Assembly: GCF_014851585.1 (NCBI RefSeq)
Contig: NZ_JACVAB010000007.1
Coordinates: forward strand, 62,001-126,000
Reading direction: 5' to 3'
DNA: 64,000 nt
Source of the DNA: Agrobacterium sp. AGB01
GTDB lineage: Bacteria > Pseudomonadota > Alphaproteobacteria > Rhizobiales > Rhizobiaceae
Numbering within the stretch: the stretch's first letter is position 1; each line of letters opens with the position of its first letter. Below the pieces are notes generated by a model. It had not been told where the DNA came from, did not search any database, and was given only the letters and a program-made list of their open reading frames with translations. Shown here piece after piece: positions 1 to 7,039 of this stretch. A program made the position numbers and the translations under genes.

Positions 1-781
1 GCGCGCCGCGTGCGTGCTTCAGTGACGGCAAGCCCAACAGTGGATTGGAGATTGCTTCGGCCGCTGCGAGCGACGCACGGTTTTCCCCACGCGCTTCGGC
101 GGTTCCGATCAGCGCACGGCCGCCGCCCTTCATGACGTAGACCACGTCTGCAAAGTCGAGATTGACCAAGCCGTCACGGAGAATGAGATCCGTTATCGAC
201 TTCACGCCCAAGGCCAAAACCTTGTCGGCAATTTTCAACGCACTGTCGAATGTCGTGCCGGGATTGGCGATTCTCAGCAGGTTCTGGTTCGGAATAACGA
301 TCACGATATCTGCTGCAGCGAGCAGACCATCGACACCCTGCTGTGCCGCCTTGAGGCGTTTGGTGCCTTCAAAGCTAAACGGCAGCGTGACGACGCCCAC
401 TGTCAGGATGCCTTTTTCTTTGCATGCCTGAGCAATGACCGGCGCTCCACCGGTACCGGTTCCACCGCCCATGCCAGCAGTGATAAAACACATATCGTAA
501 CCGGCAAGATGATCCATGATTTCGTCCATGGTATCGATCGTCGCCTGCCGTCCGATTGCAGGATCAGCGCCAGCACCAAGCCCACCCGTCAGTTCAGGAC
601 CAAGTTGAATAAAACGTTTGGCAGCGGTGTTTTTAAGCGCCTGCGCATCCGTGTTTGCTGCCATAAAATCAACACCATAGTCAGCCTCCGCAATCATGTT
701 GTTGATTGCGTTGCCGCCGCCACCGCCAACACCGATGACGGCAATTTTGGGAGCGGTAGGGGAGGTGTTCATATGCTGCAT
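1..781 (-). CDS. ftsZ: FtsZ paralogue (second-copy type), 3' end outside window
   Basis: Tubulin-like GTPase. The N-terminal 260 residues are visible and the C-terminus runs off the left edge. The GTP-binding glycine-rich segment VGGGGGNAINNM lies near residues 18-29, the tubulin signature GMGGGTGTG at about 103-111, and the T7-loop NLDFAD near residue 220. The ATG at 781 is preferred because GAGGA sits 7 bases upstream; an in-frame ATG at 772 is an alternative. Compared with the canonical cell-division FtsZ of Rhizobiales it is divergent after residue 130, with AADIVIVIPNQNLLRIANPGTTF where the main copy has a conserved LIVIPNQNLFRIAN context. No ftsA/ftsQ neighbours are present, which fits an extra copy outside the division cluster. 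Family assignment is firm; the claim that it is the accessory copy is inference. Confidence 0.88.
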   Translation of the reverse strand, partial: MQHMNTSPTAPKIAVIGVGGGGGNAINNMIAEADYGVDFMAANTDAQALKNTAAKRFIQLGPELTGGLGAGADPAIGRQATIDTMDEIMDHLAGYDMCFITAGMGGGTGTGGAPVIAQACKEKGILTVGVVTLPFSFEGTKRLKAAQQGVDGLLAAADIVIVIPNQNLLRIANPGTTFDSALKIADKVLALGVKSITDLILRDGLVNLDFADVVYVMKGGGRALIGTAEARGENRASLAAAEAISNPLLGLPSLKHARGA

Positions 782-818
782 TTTATTCCTCGTTAACTAA
801 CTTTTGCGGACATCACCT

Positions 819-839
819 ATCAGATTTGCATCTGATGCA
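819..839. promoter_or_regulatory. Inverted repeat upstream of ftsZ paralogue
   Basis: ATCAGAT-TTGC-ATCTGAT at 819-836 is a perfect 7-bp inverted repeat. It overlaps the odd-centred palindrome TGCATC-T-GATGCA at 827-839. It lies about 40 bases upstream of the ftsZ-paralogue start, a promoter-proximal position. The same heptamers recur in opposite order at 1045-1066. No regulator is assigned. Confidence 0.45.
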
Positions 840-1044
840 CTATGTCATTTGAACTGCATTTGTTTTCGGAGCCGTTGTCCTACGCCTCTCGTCCCAAGCA
901 CGATCATTGATTTACCATGAGGCGCACAGTGACCGTGAGGCTGAACCCCTTGCAATAGACGGGGAATTTCTAGTTTCTCAGCCACAGGCCTTTTACTATT
1001 CTGGTTTACGGAAAGCTTGAATATGGGGTTTTGAAACCCTGACC

Positions 1045-1066
1045 ATCTGATCAAATCGCATCAGAT
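1045..1066. promoter_or_regulatory. Second ATCTGAT/ATCAGAT inverted repeat
   Basis: ATCTGAT at 1045-1051 and ATCAGAT at 1060-1066 form a perfect 7-bp inverted repeat with an 8-base spacer. The arms are the same as at 819-836, about 230 bases away. The shared arms suggest one DNA-binding protein contacting both. Confidence 0.35.
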
Positions 1067-1326
1067 TTACGCCGGCATCATATGTTCAATGTCGCTTCGT
1101 ATCGCTGATCGGCCGCCCGAATTTCTTTTTGCAGCGTTTGATTCGCTTGCGAACTTATTTGTCGAGCAGGGTGGAAAACCTGTTTATCGATTCATATATC
1201 AGCAGCGTATTTGCCGGCATGTTGCGTATTTCTCATTTTTTGTAGCAGGTTAAATTGGTCGGCGAAAATTCCAACGACATGAAATTTTGATTATTGCGCC
1301 GTCAATTTTTTTTGCTATTAGTGAAT

Positions 1327-1338
1327 ACGAACGTTCGT
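1327..1338. promoter_or_regulatory. 12-bp palindrome, candidate TetR operator
   Basis: ACGAACGTTCGT is a perfect 12-bp palindrome, 80 bases upstream of the TetR-family start at 1418. TetR repressors commonly bind such palindromes near their own promoters, so autoregulation is the simplest reading. Confidence 0.55.
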
Positions 1339-1417
1339 TCTTTTTAGCCAAATCCCTGACGTATGGGGCACCACGTGCCATCCCAAGAGCAGGTGACATC
1401 TGAAAACGAGAATCTTG

Positions 1418-2020
1418 ATGACGGAACTTAAAAGTGAAGTTCGATCCCGGCGAAAAGGGGCAATAACCCGCCAGATCATTCTCTTTGAAGCAGAGCGATC
1501 ATTCGCAAAAATGGGTTATCAGCAAACTTCGATCACGAGTATTGCTGAAACACTGAAAATGTCTGCGGCCAATATTCACAAGCATTTTCGCTCCAAGCTC
1601 GATCTTGCATACGCCGTTGTCGAACAGAGATTGCGCCCGGTGCAGGTTATTGCTGGTGTTACGCCAAAAGAAAGGCTGCGCGCTTTACCCCTGAACATTC
1701 TTGGCGATCTCTCGCATATGTCGCAGGACGAACCAGAACTGTTCTATATTTTGACAAATATTCTCTCGACCGAAAATGTATCTGACATCATGAGGAGCCG
1801 CATTCTCGACGCATGCCCGCAGGTGATAGAAGATATGGAACTGTCCGACGCTGAGAGATTTTCGGAAGCATTGGCGGATATCTTTTTGGCCGTATGCCAC
1901 CCGGCCATTGTGGCGACGACGGAATATCGCGTGCTTGTCTCCAGGGTCGACAATATTCTCAACCTGATGAAACAGGTCATGGACATAGGCGCTTCTGCCC
2001 CCTTGGCAAAAGCGTGCTGA
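1418..2020 (+). CDS. TetR/AcrR family transcriptional regulator
   Basis: 200-residue one-component regulator. The N-terminal helix-turn-helix is readable: a first helix after the basic stretch RSRRKGAITRQ, then TSITSIAETLKMSAANIHKHF (about residues 38-58), which matches the TetR recognition-helix pattern. The C-terminal ligand domain is not recognisable. A TTG at 1415 directly precedes the ATG at 1418; the ATG is chosen, with a GAG-containing weak ribosome site 8 bases upstream. The perfect palindrome at 1327-1338 is a likely operator. It converges on another TetR gene, and no obvious target gene is adjacent, so the effector is unknown. Confidence 0.85.
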   Translation: MTELKSEVRSRRKGAITRQIILFEAERSFAKMGYQQTSITSIAETLKMSAANIHKHFRSKLDLAYAVVEQRLRPVQVIAGVTPKERLRALPLNILGDLSHMSQDEPELFYILTNILSTENVSDIMRSRILDACPQVIEDMELSDAERFSEALADIFLAVCHPAIVATTEYRVLVSRVDNILNLMKQVMDIGASAPLAKAC

Positions 2021-2125
2021 AATAAATCCAACGGGTTCCCGATGTTATTTATCTTCGGTAACCAGGCTTATTCCCATCTGAATGACATTACGACATCGCG
2101 CGTGGCCATCTTTTACCGACAGAGC

Positions 2126-2680
2126 CTACTCGTCGGGAAATGTCTCATAAATCTTTCTGATATCACTGAGTAGCGCCTCGCGGTCTTCGTCTGACCATTT
2201 GTGAAAACCGAACAACTCCATGCAGGAAAATCCCGAAAGCGCCATGTAGGCAACAAGAGCAGCGCGTGGCTTAGGTCCAGCTTTAATCGCGTTAAGATCA
2301 TTTTGCTGCCATTGTCGCATAAGTTCTTGCAAACGGTCATCGCTTGAAAGCGAGGCGCTGACGGCCATGCAGACAGCACGTTCGGCCTCTTCCCAGCCTG
2401 TTGCAGCTGCTTTTATCCGACCAAAAAGTTCAGGGTGCTGTGTCTTAGAGCAAGACGCGACAGACTCTTTGACAAAATCGCCATCTCTTTGAAGTTGCCG
2501 ATCCACCAAGGCTTCGAGAAGACCACTTTTTGTTTTATGATCGTAGACGACCTGAGATTTGCTAATGCCTGCTTCTTTAGCGACGGCATCGATCGAAAGC
2601 CCAGACGAGCCGGATTTTAGAACCACCCGTTCTGCTGCATCTAGGACATCATTGGGGCAAATGCGTCTGTTTCTACTCAT
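2126..2680 (-). CDS. TetR/AcrR family transcriptional regulator
   Basis: 184-residue regulator, convergent with the previous TetR gene. The N-terminal DNA-binding domain contains LSIDAVAKEAGISKSQVVYD at about residues 28-47, a standard TetR helix-turn-helix, followed by the usual K-x-GLLEAL. The C-terminal half (about 60-184) has a pattern seen in TetR proteins with a tetracyclin-repressor-like C-domain, but the inducer cannot be inferred. A perfect inverted repeat TGACC-G-GGTCA lies 54 bases upstream of its start, consistent with autorepression. No transporter gene adjoins it, so its regulon may lie elsewhere. Confidence 0.85.
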   Translation of the reverse strand: MSRNRRICPNDVLDAAERVVLKSGSSGLSIDAVAKEAGISKSQVVYDHKTKSGLLEALVDRQLQRDGDFVKESVASCSKTQHPELFGRIKAAATGWEEAERAVCMAVSASLSSDDRLQELMRQWQQNDLNAIKAGPKPRAALVAYMALSGFSCMELFGFHKWSDEDREALLSDIRKIYETFPDE

Positions 2681-2733
2681 TGATTTTTATTTGTTTCCCT
2701 GTCACCCTCATCCTGTTTCTTATCAAAAATTTG

Positions 2734-2744
2734 TGACCGGGTCA
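2734..2744. promoter_or_regulatory. Perfect inverted repeat, candidate TetR operator
   Basis: TGACC-G-GGTCA is a perfect 5-bp inverted repeat with a single central base, 54 bases upstream of the leftward TetR gene. Its placement fits an autoregulatory operator. Confidence 0.5.
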
Positions 2745-3275
2745 TCCGCTTCATAAAGTCAGAATGTGTGTTTGTGACGTTAAACGCATAAAATCTGCTG
2801 GTTGCAGGGAGCACAATCATACAGCTTGGCAGGATGTGCCTGATTTGGTGCAGACGCAGATCGGTCAGCGCGGCTTTTTTCACCTGTTTGACACATCGAA
2901 GAATGGATTCGTTTCCGTGGAAACAAATCAACAGCAACCGAATCGGTCTGCTGCCGGTTTCTTATCGCCCGAGCATTCTCGCAAGCAGGTTTCATTTCTG
3001 AGTTGGTTTTCGTGACGCATGACTTCGGTCAATCGAATGATATCGCTGCGCCAATGAACCGGAGATCGTCGGCGCTCTGATTCTATTTTGATTTTTCAAC
3101 GCTAAGTGACAGATGCTGTTAGTCAGTGAAATTTTTTTCTATTTCATCCACAATTTTTTCGAATCCCTAGAGACAGCAAAATGAAACTAATATACAACTC
3201 ATGCTGGTTACTGCGTGGAGCTTTTCCAATCCACTGGCAACGCCCCCTCGAAAAGCGCATTGGCCTTTAGTCAAG

Positions 3276-3300
3276 GCTCCCCGATACTCCATCGGGGAGC
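3276..3300. other. Perfect 10-bp hairpin in the porin upstream region
   Basis: GCTCCCCGAT (3276-3285), loop ACTCC, ATCGGGGAGC (3291-3300). No T-run follows on either strand, so it is not a classical terminator for a known gene. It could end a small RNA or structure the porin leader. Confidence 0.6.
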
Positions 3301-3303
3301 AAC

Positions 3304-3379
3304 ATTAAGTGACTATTCAAATAATTCCTCACCAAATTTGCTTTATTATCAATTTCATATGCGATTAAGTGACGATTCA
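3304..3379. repeat. Two 16-bp direct repeats exactly 60 bp apart
   Basis: ATTAAGTGACTATTCA at 3304-3319 and ATTAAGTGACGATTCA at 3364-3379 differ at one base and are separated by exactly 60 bases. The core TAAGTGAC also occurs at 3103-3110. They lie 220-300 bases before the porin start and could be activator or repressor sites. Confidence 0.5.
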
Positions 3380-3600
3380 CACCAAGTCGTGACTTTTGTT
3401 TCTCTTTCGCCACACACCTCCATGAACCGGGTGAGGCAAAGGCCATTCCCGGAGGAACACAATTGCAACTATAGGTCATTTCAGTATTTTCAGACTCAGG
3501 AAGAGGGGCAACTCACTTCTCACATTTGCGGGTTTGGGTTCGGGAATATTTTTTCACAAATCGGGTCAAAACTCACCTTTTTCTTTGACTGGAGGTCAAT

Positions 3601-4641
3601 ATGAACATCAAGAGCCTTCTCATCGGCTCCGCTGCAGCTCTCGCAGCAGTTTCTGGCGCACAGGCCGCTGACGCTATCGTCGCTGCTGAGCCAGAGCCCC
3701 TGGAATATGTTCGCGTTTGCGACGCTTTCGGCGCTGGCTACTTCTACATCCCAGGCACTGAAACCTGCCTGCGCATCGGTGGTGAAGTTCGTTTCACCGT
3801 TGGTTTCGGTGAAGACGTTGGCAACAACAGCACTAGCGACTGGTACTCTGCTACTCGTGGCCGTATCTTCTTCGACACGAAGACCGACTCTGAACTCGGC
3901 ACCATCGGCACATACATCCGCCTGCAGGGCAACTACAGCTCCGAAGGTTCTGCTCCTTCTTCCAGCGCATCGCTTGAGCAGGGTTACATCACCATCGGTG
4001 GTTTGAAGGCTGGTAAGGCTCTCACATGGTGGGACGACATCGGCATCAACGGCGAGCTGGACGACTGGGATAACGCAACCAACTTCAACACCATCAGCTA
4101 CCTGTACGACGCTGGCTCGTTCCGCATCGGTCTCGGCATCGACGATATCTCCAACGTCCACAACTATGCTGCAGCCGCTGGTAACGAATTCGGTATCCAG
4201 GCTTACGGCCAGGTTGACTTCGGTGCAGCAAACCTTGCTGTACGCGGCGCATATGACGCTGAAAACGAAGAAGGCACTGTATACGTAACTCTCGTTGCTC
4301 CAGTTGGCCCAGGCGAACTGAACATCGGCGCTGCTTGGTCTTCCGGTGCTAACGCTTACGTTAGCGGCATCAGCGATGATCCATACCTCAAGGGCGACCA
4401 GGGTGCATACGAGTGGACTGTTTCCGGTTCGTACGCTCTGAAGGCTACTGAAAAGCTGACAGTCACTCCATCTGCTGCTTACTGGAGCACACAGGGCGGC
4501 GAAGACATCTGGGGCGTTGGCCTTCTGGCTGAATACCAGCTCGCAACTGGCCTCAAGGTTGGCGCAACGGTTGATTATACCGACGCCGACATCGAAGGTG
4601 ACAACACTTCCGGTTGGGTTCGTCTGACCCGTTCGTTCTAA
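3601..4641 (+). CDS. Outer-membrane porin, Omp2 (alphaproteobacterial porin) family
   Basis: 346-residue trimeric beta-barrel porin of the type that forms the main diffusion channel in Brucella and rhizobia. Residues 1-22 are a signal peptide ending ...GAQA|AD. The mature start matches the family: EPLEYVRVCDAFGAGYFYIPG, then TCLRIGGEVRF, the first barrel strand. The barrel ends with a C-terminal phenylalanine (VRLTRSF), the outer-membrane assembly signal. The start is fixed by GGAGG five bases upstream. Codon use is strongly biased, as expected of a highly expressed gene, and this bias creates a spurious 213-codon antisense frame. It is single-cistron, with an unusually long upstream region and a strong terminator. 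Confidence 0.95.
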   Translation: MNIKSLLIGSAAALAAVSGAQAADAIVAAEPEPLEYVRVCDAFGAGYFYIPGTETCLRIGGEVRFTVGFGEDVGNNSTSDWYSATRGRIFFDTKTDSELGTIGTYIRLQGNYSSEGSAPSSSASLEQGYITIGGLKAGKALTWWDDIGINGELDDWDNATNFNTISYLYDAGSFRIGLGIDDISNVHNYAAAAGNEFGIQAYGQVDFGAANLAVRGAYDAENEEGTVYVTLVAPVGPGELNIGAAWSSGANAYVSGISDDPYLKGDQGAYEWTVSGSYALKATEKLTVTPSAAYWSTQGGEDIWGVGLLAEYQLATGLKVGATVDYTDADIEGDNTSGWVRLTRSF

Positions 4642-4663
4642 TCTGACCTCAAGTCGATTAGTG

Positions 4664-4689
4664 AAAGCCCGGCAGCAATGCCGGGCTTT
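4664..4689 (+). terminator. Rho-independent terminator of the porin gene
   Basis: AAAGCCCGGCA (4664-4674), tetraloop GCAA, TGCCGGGCTTT (4679-4689): an 11-bp perfect stem with a T-rich end, 22 bases after the porin stop. Confidence 0.92.
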
Positions 4690-4849
4690 TATGTTTTTTG
4701 TAATTCAGAAGTGGGACGGACACTCGATGGTTGGACATCAGTCCCTGACTGATAACCTGATGCGTGCTTGCGAAGTTTGAGCATCCCGTCGCCGGTTATG
4801 CAACCAACCACTCTGTCTTGGCGGCATACATCTTATAGCCCGGGCGTTT

Positions 4850-5578
4850 TCAGGACCAAGGGGCAGACTGGTCGGCGATCACCGAATTGAAATCACTGAT
4901 CGAGGCGTAACGCGCCGCCCTGACCTTGCCGAACTTGCTGCTATCGACCACGAGGTGCTTTTGGACTGAGCGCTGCATGACCATCTGCTTGATCGGCACT
5001 TCATGGAAATGCGAGCAGGTCACCCCGTGTTGCTCATCGAGACCACCAGCAGACAAAAATGCCTTGTTGATATTGATGCGCCGCAGCACGTCGATGCCTT
5101 CGTCGCCTGAGAACGAAGCCGCTTCCGCGTGGTAAACCCCACCGAGCATAATCAGGCGTACATCATTGCGCCGTGCCAGTTCCTCGGCAACGTTGAGCGA
5201 GTAACAGATAACCGTTAGATGCGCATTGGCTGGAATCTGCCGCGCCAGATGTGGGGTTGTCGTACCGCAATCGATAAACACCGTATCGTAGGGTTCAATC
5301 AGCGCCGCTGCTGCGGTACAGGCTCGCGCTTTGGCGACAGCGTGGCTATCCTTTTCCTGATCGAGCACATAATCGCTGCCGACGGCACCATCTTGGAAAG
5401 GAAGGATATAACCACCGAGGCAACTGAGCTGGTCGCCATCGGTGGCAATGTCACGGCGGATGGTTATTTCGGACACGCCAAGCCGTGACGCTGCGTCCCG
5501 AAGCCGTAACACACCCGTTTCCTGAACAAGAAGAGCCAGCGCATCCAGCCTGGCATTGCGTGCACTTACTCTGCTCAC
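4850..5578 (-). CDS. deoR: DeoR-family repressor of the deoxyribose locus
   Basis: 242-residue DeoR-type regulator. The N-terminal winged helix contains LRLRDAASRLGVSEITIRRD (about 24-43), the DeoR family signature. The C-terminal part is the DeoR sensor fold related to ribose-5-phosphate isomerase, with FIDCGTTTPHLA, the phosphosugar-binding DxGTT motif, and later KAFLSAGG. It is divergent from an eight-gene run encoding sugar import, a ribokinase-family kinase and DeoC, so it is inferred to repress that run and respond to a phosphorylated deoxyribose. The regulatory region between them carries paired repeats (5673-5715). Confidence 0.9.
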   Translation of the reverse strand: MSRVSARNARLDALALLVQETGVLRLRDAASRLGVSEITIRRDIATDGDQLSCLGGYILPFQDGAVGSDYVLDQEKDSHAVAKARACTAAAALIEPYDTVFIDCGTTTPHLARQIPANAHLTVICYSLNVAEELARRNDVRLIMLGGVYHAEAASFSGDEGIDVLRRININKAFLSAGGLDEQHGVTCSHFHEVPIKQMVMQRSVQKHLVVDSSKFGKVRAARYASISDFNSVIADQSAPWS

Positions 5579-5919
5579 CGTATCTCCGTTGTGGTTTGTC
5601 CCAACTGCGCTTCATATTGTGATGTTACTTTCTTAGCAATTGCCCTTCCCTGAGCTTGACAAGAGAACATCAAACATGAAACGATCGAAACATAATGATC
5701 GGATTGTAACATTATAATTCGCATTATGGGAGAGGAAAACAATAGGTTTCTGGGTCAAACATTGATCCATCGGTATTTGGGGCATGGGAAGCCTCTCCGG
5801 GAGAGTGAGGAGGCGTCAGGCGCGCGACAAGCGATTGCCGACGTTAGAGATCGAACATTATCGGGTGATACTGCCGTAAAAGGCGTGACCCATTGTGGTT
5901 TCATAGGGAGGAGTTGTCA
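5579..5919. promoter_or_regulatory. Divergent control region of the deoxyribose locus
   Basis: 341 bases between deoR and the importer. GAAACGATCGAAAC at 5678-5691 holds two GAAAC direct repeats, themselves framed by two AAACAT hexamers (5673 and 5689). ATAATG (5692-5697) pairs with CATTAT (5710-5715), and CATTAT recurs at 5722. A TATAAT hexamer occurs at 5713-5718. These are the best candidates for DeoR sites and an AT-rich promoter. No gene is seen in the stretch. Confidence 0.5.
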
Positions 5920-6966
5920 GTGAAAAAAATCTTCGCAACCATCGCGCTTGCTGCGTCGCTTTCAGCGTCGGCTGTTTTCGCGCAGAGCGCCGTTGATACA
6001 TCGAAGGTCAACAAGGAGTTGATCACTTCGGCAAGCGGCAAGAAATACACCATCGCAACCGTCGTCAAAGTGGACGGTATCGCTTGGTTCGACCGCATGC
6101 GCGAAGGAGTCGAGCAGTTCAAGGGCGACACTGAAAATGACGTCTGGATGGTTGGTCCAAGCCAGGCCGACGCCGCTGCACAGGTTCAAATCATCGAAAA
6201 CCTGATCGCACAGGGCGTTGACGCCATCGCTGTCGTGCCATTCTCGGTGGAAGCCGTTGAGCCAGTGCTGAAAAAGGCGCGTGATCGTGGCATTGTTGTC
6301 ATCAGCCACGAAGCATCCAACATCAAGAATGTCGATTTCGATATCGAGGCTTTTGACAACAAGGCTTACGGCGCAAACCTGATGAAGGAACTCGGCAAGT
6401 CGATGGGCGGCAAGGGCAAATATGTTGCCACCGTCGGCGGTCTGACGTCAAAGTCGCAGATGGAATGGGTTGATGGTGCCATCGAGTACCAGAAGGCCAA
6501 CTTCCCTGAGATGTCGCTGGTGACTGAGCGTCTGGAAACCTACGACGACGCCAACACCGACTACAACAAACTCAAGGAAGCAATGACCACCTATCCGGAT
6601 ATCACCGGTATTCTCGGCGCGCCAATGCCAACCTCCGCAGGTGCTGGCCGTCTGATCGCCGAAGGTGGTCTGTCGGGCAAGGTGTTCTTTGCAGGTACGG
6701 GTCTGGTTTCCGTTGCTGGCGAATATCTCAAGAACGACAACATTCAGTACATCCAGTTCTGGGATCCGGCCGTTGCTGGTTATGCCATGAACATGCTGGC
6801 TGTCGCGGTTCTTGAAAAGAAGAACGACCAGATCAAGGCCGGTCTCAATCTCGGTCTGCCAGGTTACGAAAGCCTGCTGGTTCCTGATGCCGCCAATCCA
6901 CACCTGCTTTATGGCGCAGGCTGGGTCGGCGTGACCAAGGACAACATGGATCAGTACGACTTCTGA
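5920..6966 (+). CDS. Sugar ABC transporter substrate-binding protein (deoxyribose importer)
   Basis: 348-residue periplasmic binding protein of the ribose/LsrB-like (Peripla_BP_4) class. A signal peptide occupies the first 21-22 residues (...ASAVFAQ). The mature protein opens with KKYTIATVVKVDGIAWFDRM and carries VDAIAVVPFSVEAVEPVLKKA, the standard hinge region of this family. The GTG at 5920 is chosen over an upstream ATG at 5893 because GGGAGGAG lies 6 bases before it and the signal peptide then begins correctly (VKKIFATIALAAS). Similar proteins are often auto-annotated as autoinducer-2 binding; the surrounding deoK/deoC genes point to 2-deoxyribose or a deoxynucleoside-derived sugar. Confidence 0.88.
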   Translation: MKKIFATIALAASLSASAVFAQSAVDTSKVNKELITSASGKKYTIATVVKVDGIAWFDRMREGVEQFKGDTENDVWMVGPSQADAAAQVQIIENLIAQGVDAIAVVPFSVEAVEPVLKKARDRGIVVISHEASNIKNVDFDIEAFDNKAYGANLMKELGKSMGGKGKYVATVGGLTSKSQMEWVDGAIEYQKANFPEMSLVTERLETYDDANTDYNKLKEAMTTYPDITGILGAPMPTSAGAGRLIAEGGLSGKVFFAGTGLVSVAGEYLKNDNIQYIQFWDPAVAGYAMNMLAVAVLEKKNDQIKAGLNLGLPGYESLLVPDAANPHLLYGAGWVGVTKDNMDQYDF

Positions 6967-6974
6967 TCTTAATC

Positions 6975-7002
6975 AAGGAGGGAGGGGTAACCCTCTCTCC
7001 TT
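6975..7002 (+). promoter_or_regulatory. Intercistronic hairpin after the binding-protein gene
   Basis: AAGGAGGGAGGG, loop GTAA, CCCTCTCTCCTT: a 12-bp stem with one G-T pair. Hairpins at this position commonly stabilise the upstream binding-protein mRNA or partly terminate transcription, raising binding protein over membrane components. Confidence 0.7.
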
Positions 7003-7039
7003 ATACATCCGCGTTCCCTTAGCCTTTTACGAGGCCCTT

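Larger units (their letters stand above)
782..1417. other. Gene-free intergenic region with inverted repeats
   Basis: 636 bases between the divergent ftsZ paralogue and a TetR gene. No credible gene is seen; a 69-codon leftward frame at 845-1054 has no family resemblance. The stretch holds four copies of the heptamer ATCTGAT or its complement, arranged as two inverted pairs (819-836 and 1045-1066), and a 12-bp palindrome at 1327-1338. It probably carries both divergent promoters. Confidence 0.6.
2681..3600. other. Long gene-free region upstream of the porin
   Basis: 920 bases without a credible gene between the divergent TetR gene and the porin. Short open frames here (2764-3015 and 3215-3604) show no domain, no ribosome site and low-complexity composition. 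The stretch does contain an operator-like repeat (2734-2744), a perfect 10-bp hairpin (3276-3300) and three copies of TAAGTGAC (3103, 3306, 3366). A long porin leader, a small RNA, or both, could account for this structure. Confidence 0.55.

Noticed and set aside
845-1054. 69-codon leftward frame between ftsZ and TetR
   Set aside because: No ribosome site, no family resemblance, and it lies between two inverted-repeat pairs in a probable control region.
2764-3015. 83-codon rightward frame upstream of the porin
   Set aside because: Composition is unlike the neighbouring genes, no domain is recognisable and no ribosome site precedes it.
3215-3604. 129-codon rightward frame running into the porin start
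   Set aside because: It traverses the hairpin and direct repeats and ends at the porin ribosome site; no recognisable protein.
3520-4161. 213-codon antisense frame over the porin
   Set aside because: Produced by the strong codon bias of the porin gene; the sense frame is a clear porin.
5893-5919. Upstream ATG start for the deoxyribose-binding protein
   Set aside because: It would place nine charged residues before the signal peptide; the GTG at 5920 has an ideal ribosome site and restores a normal signal sequence.
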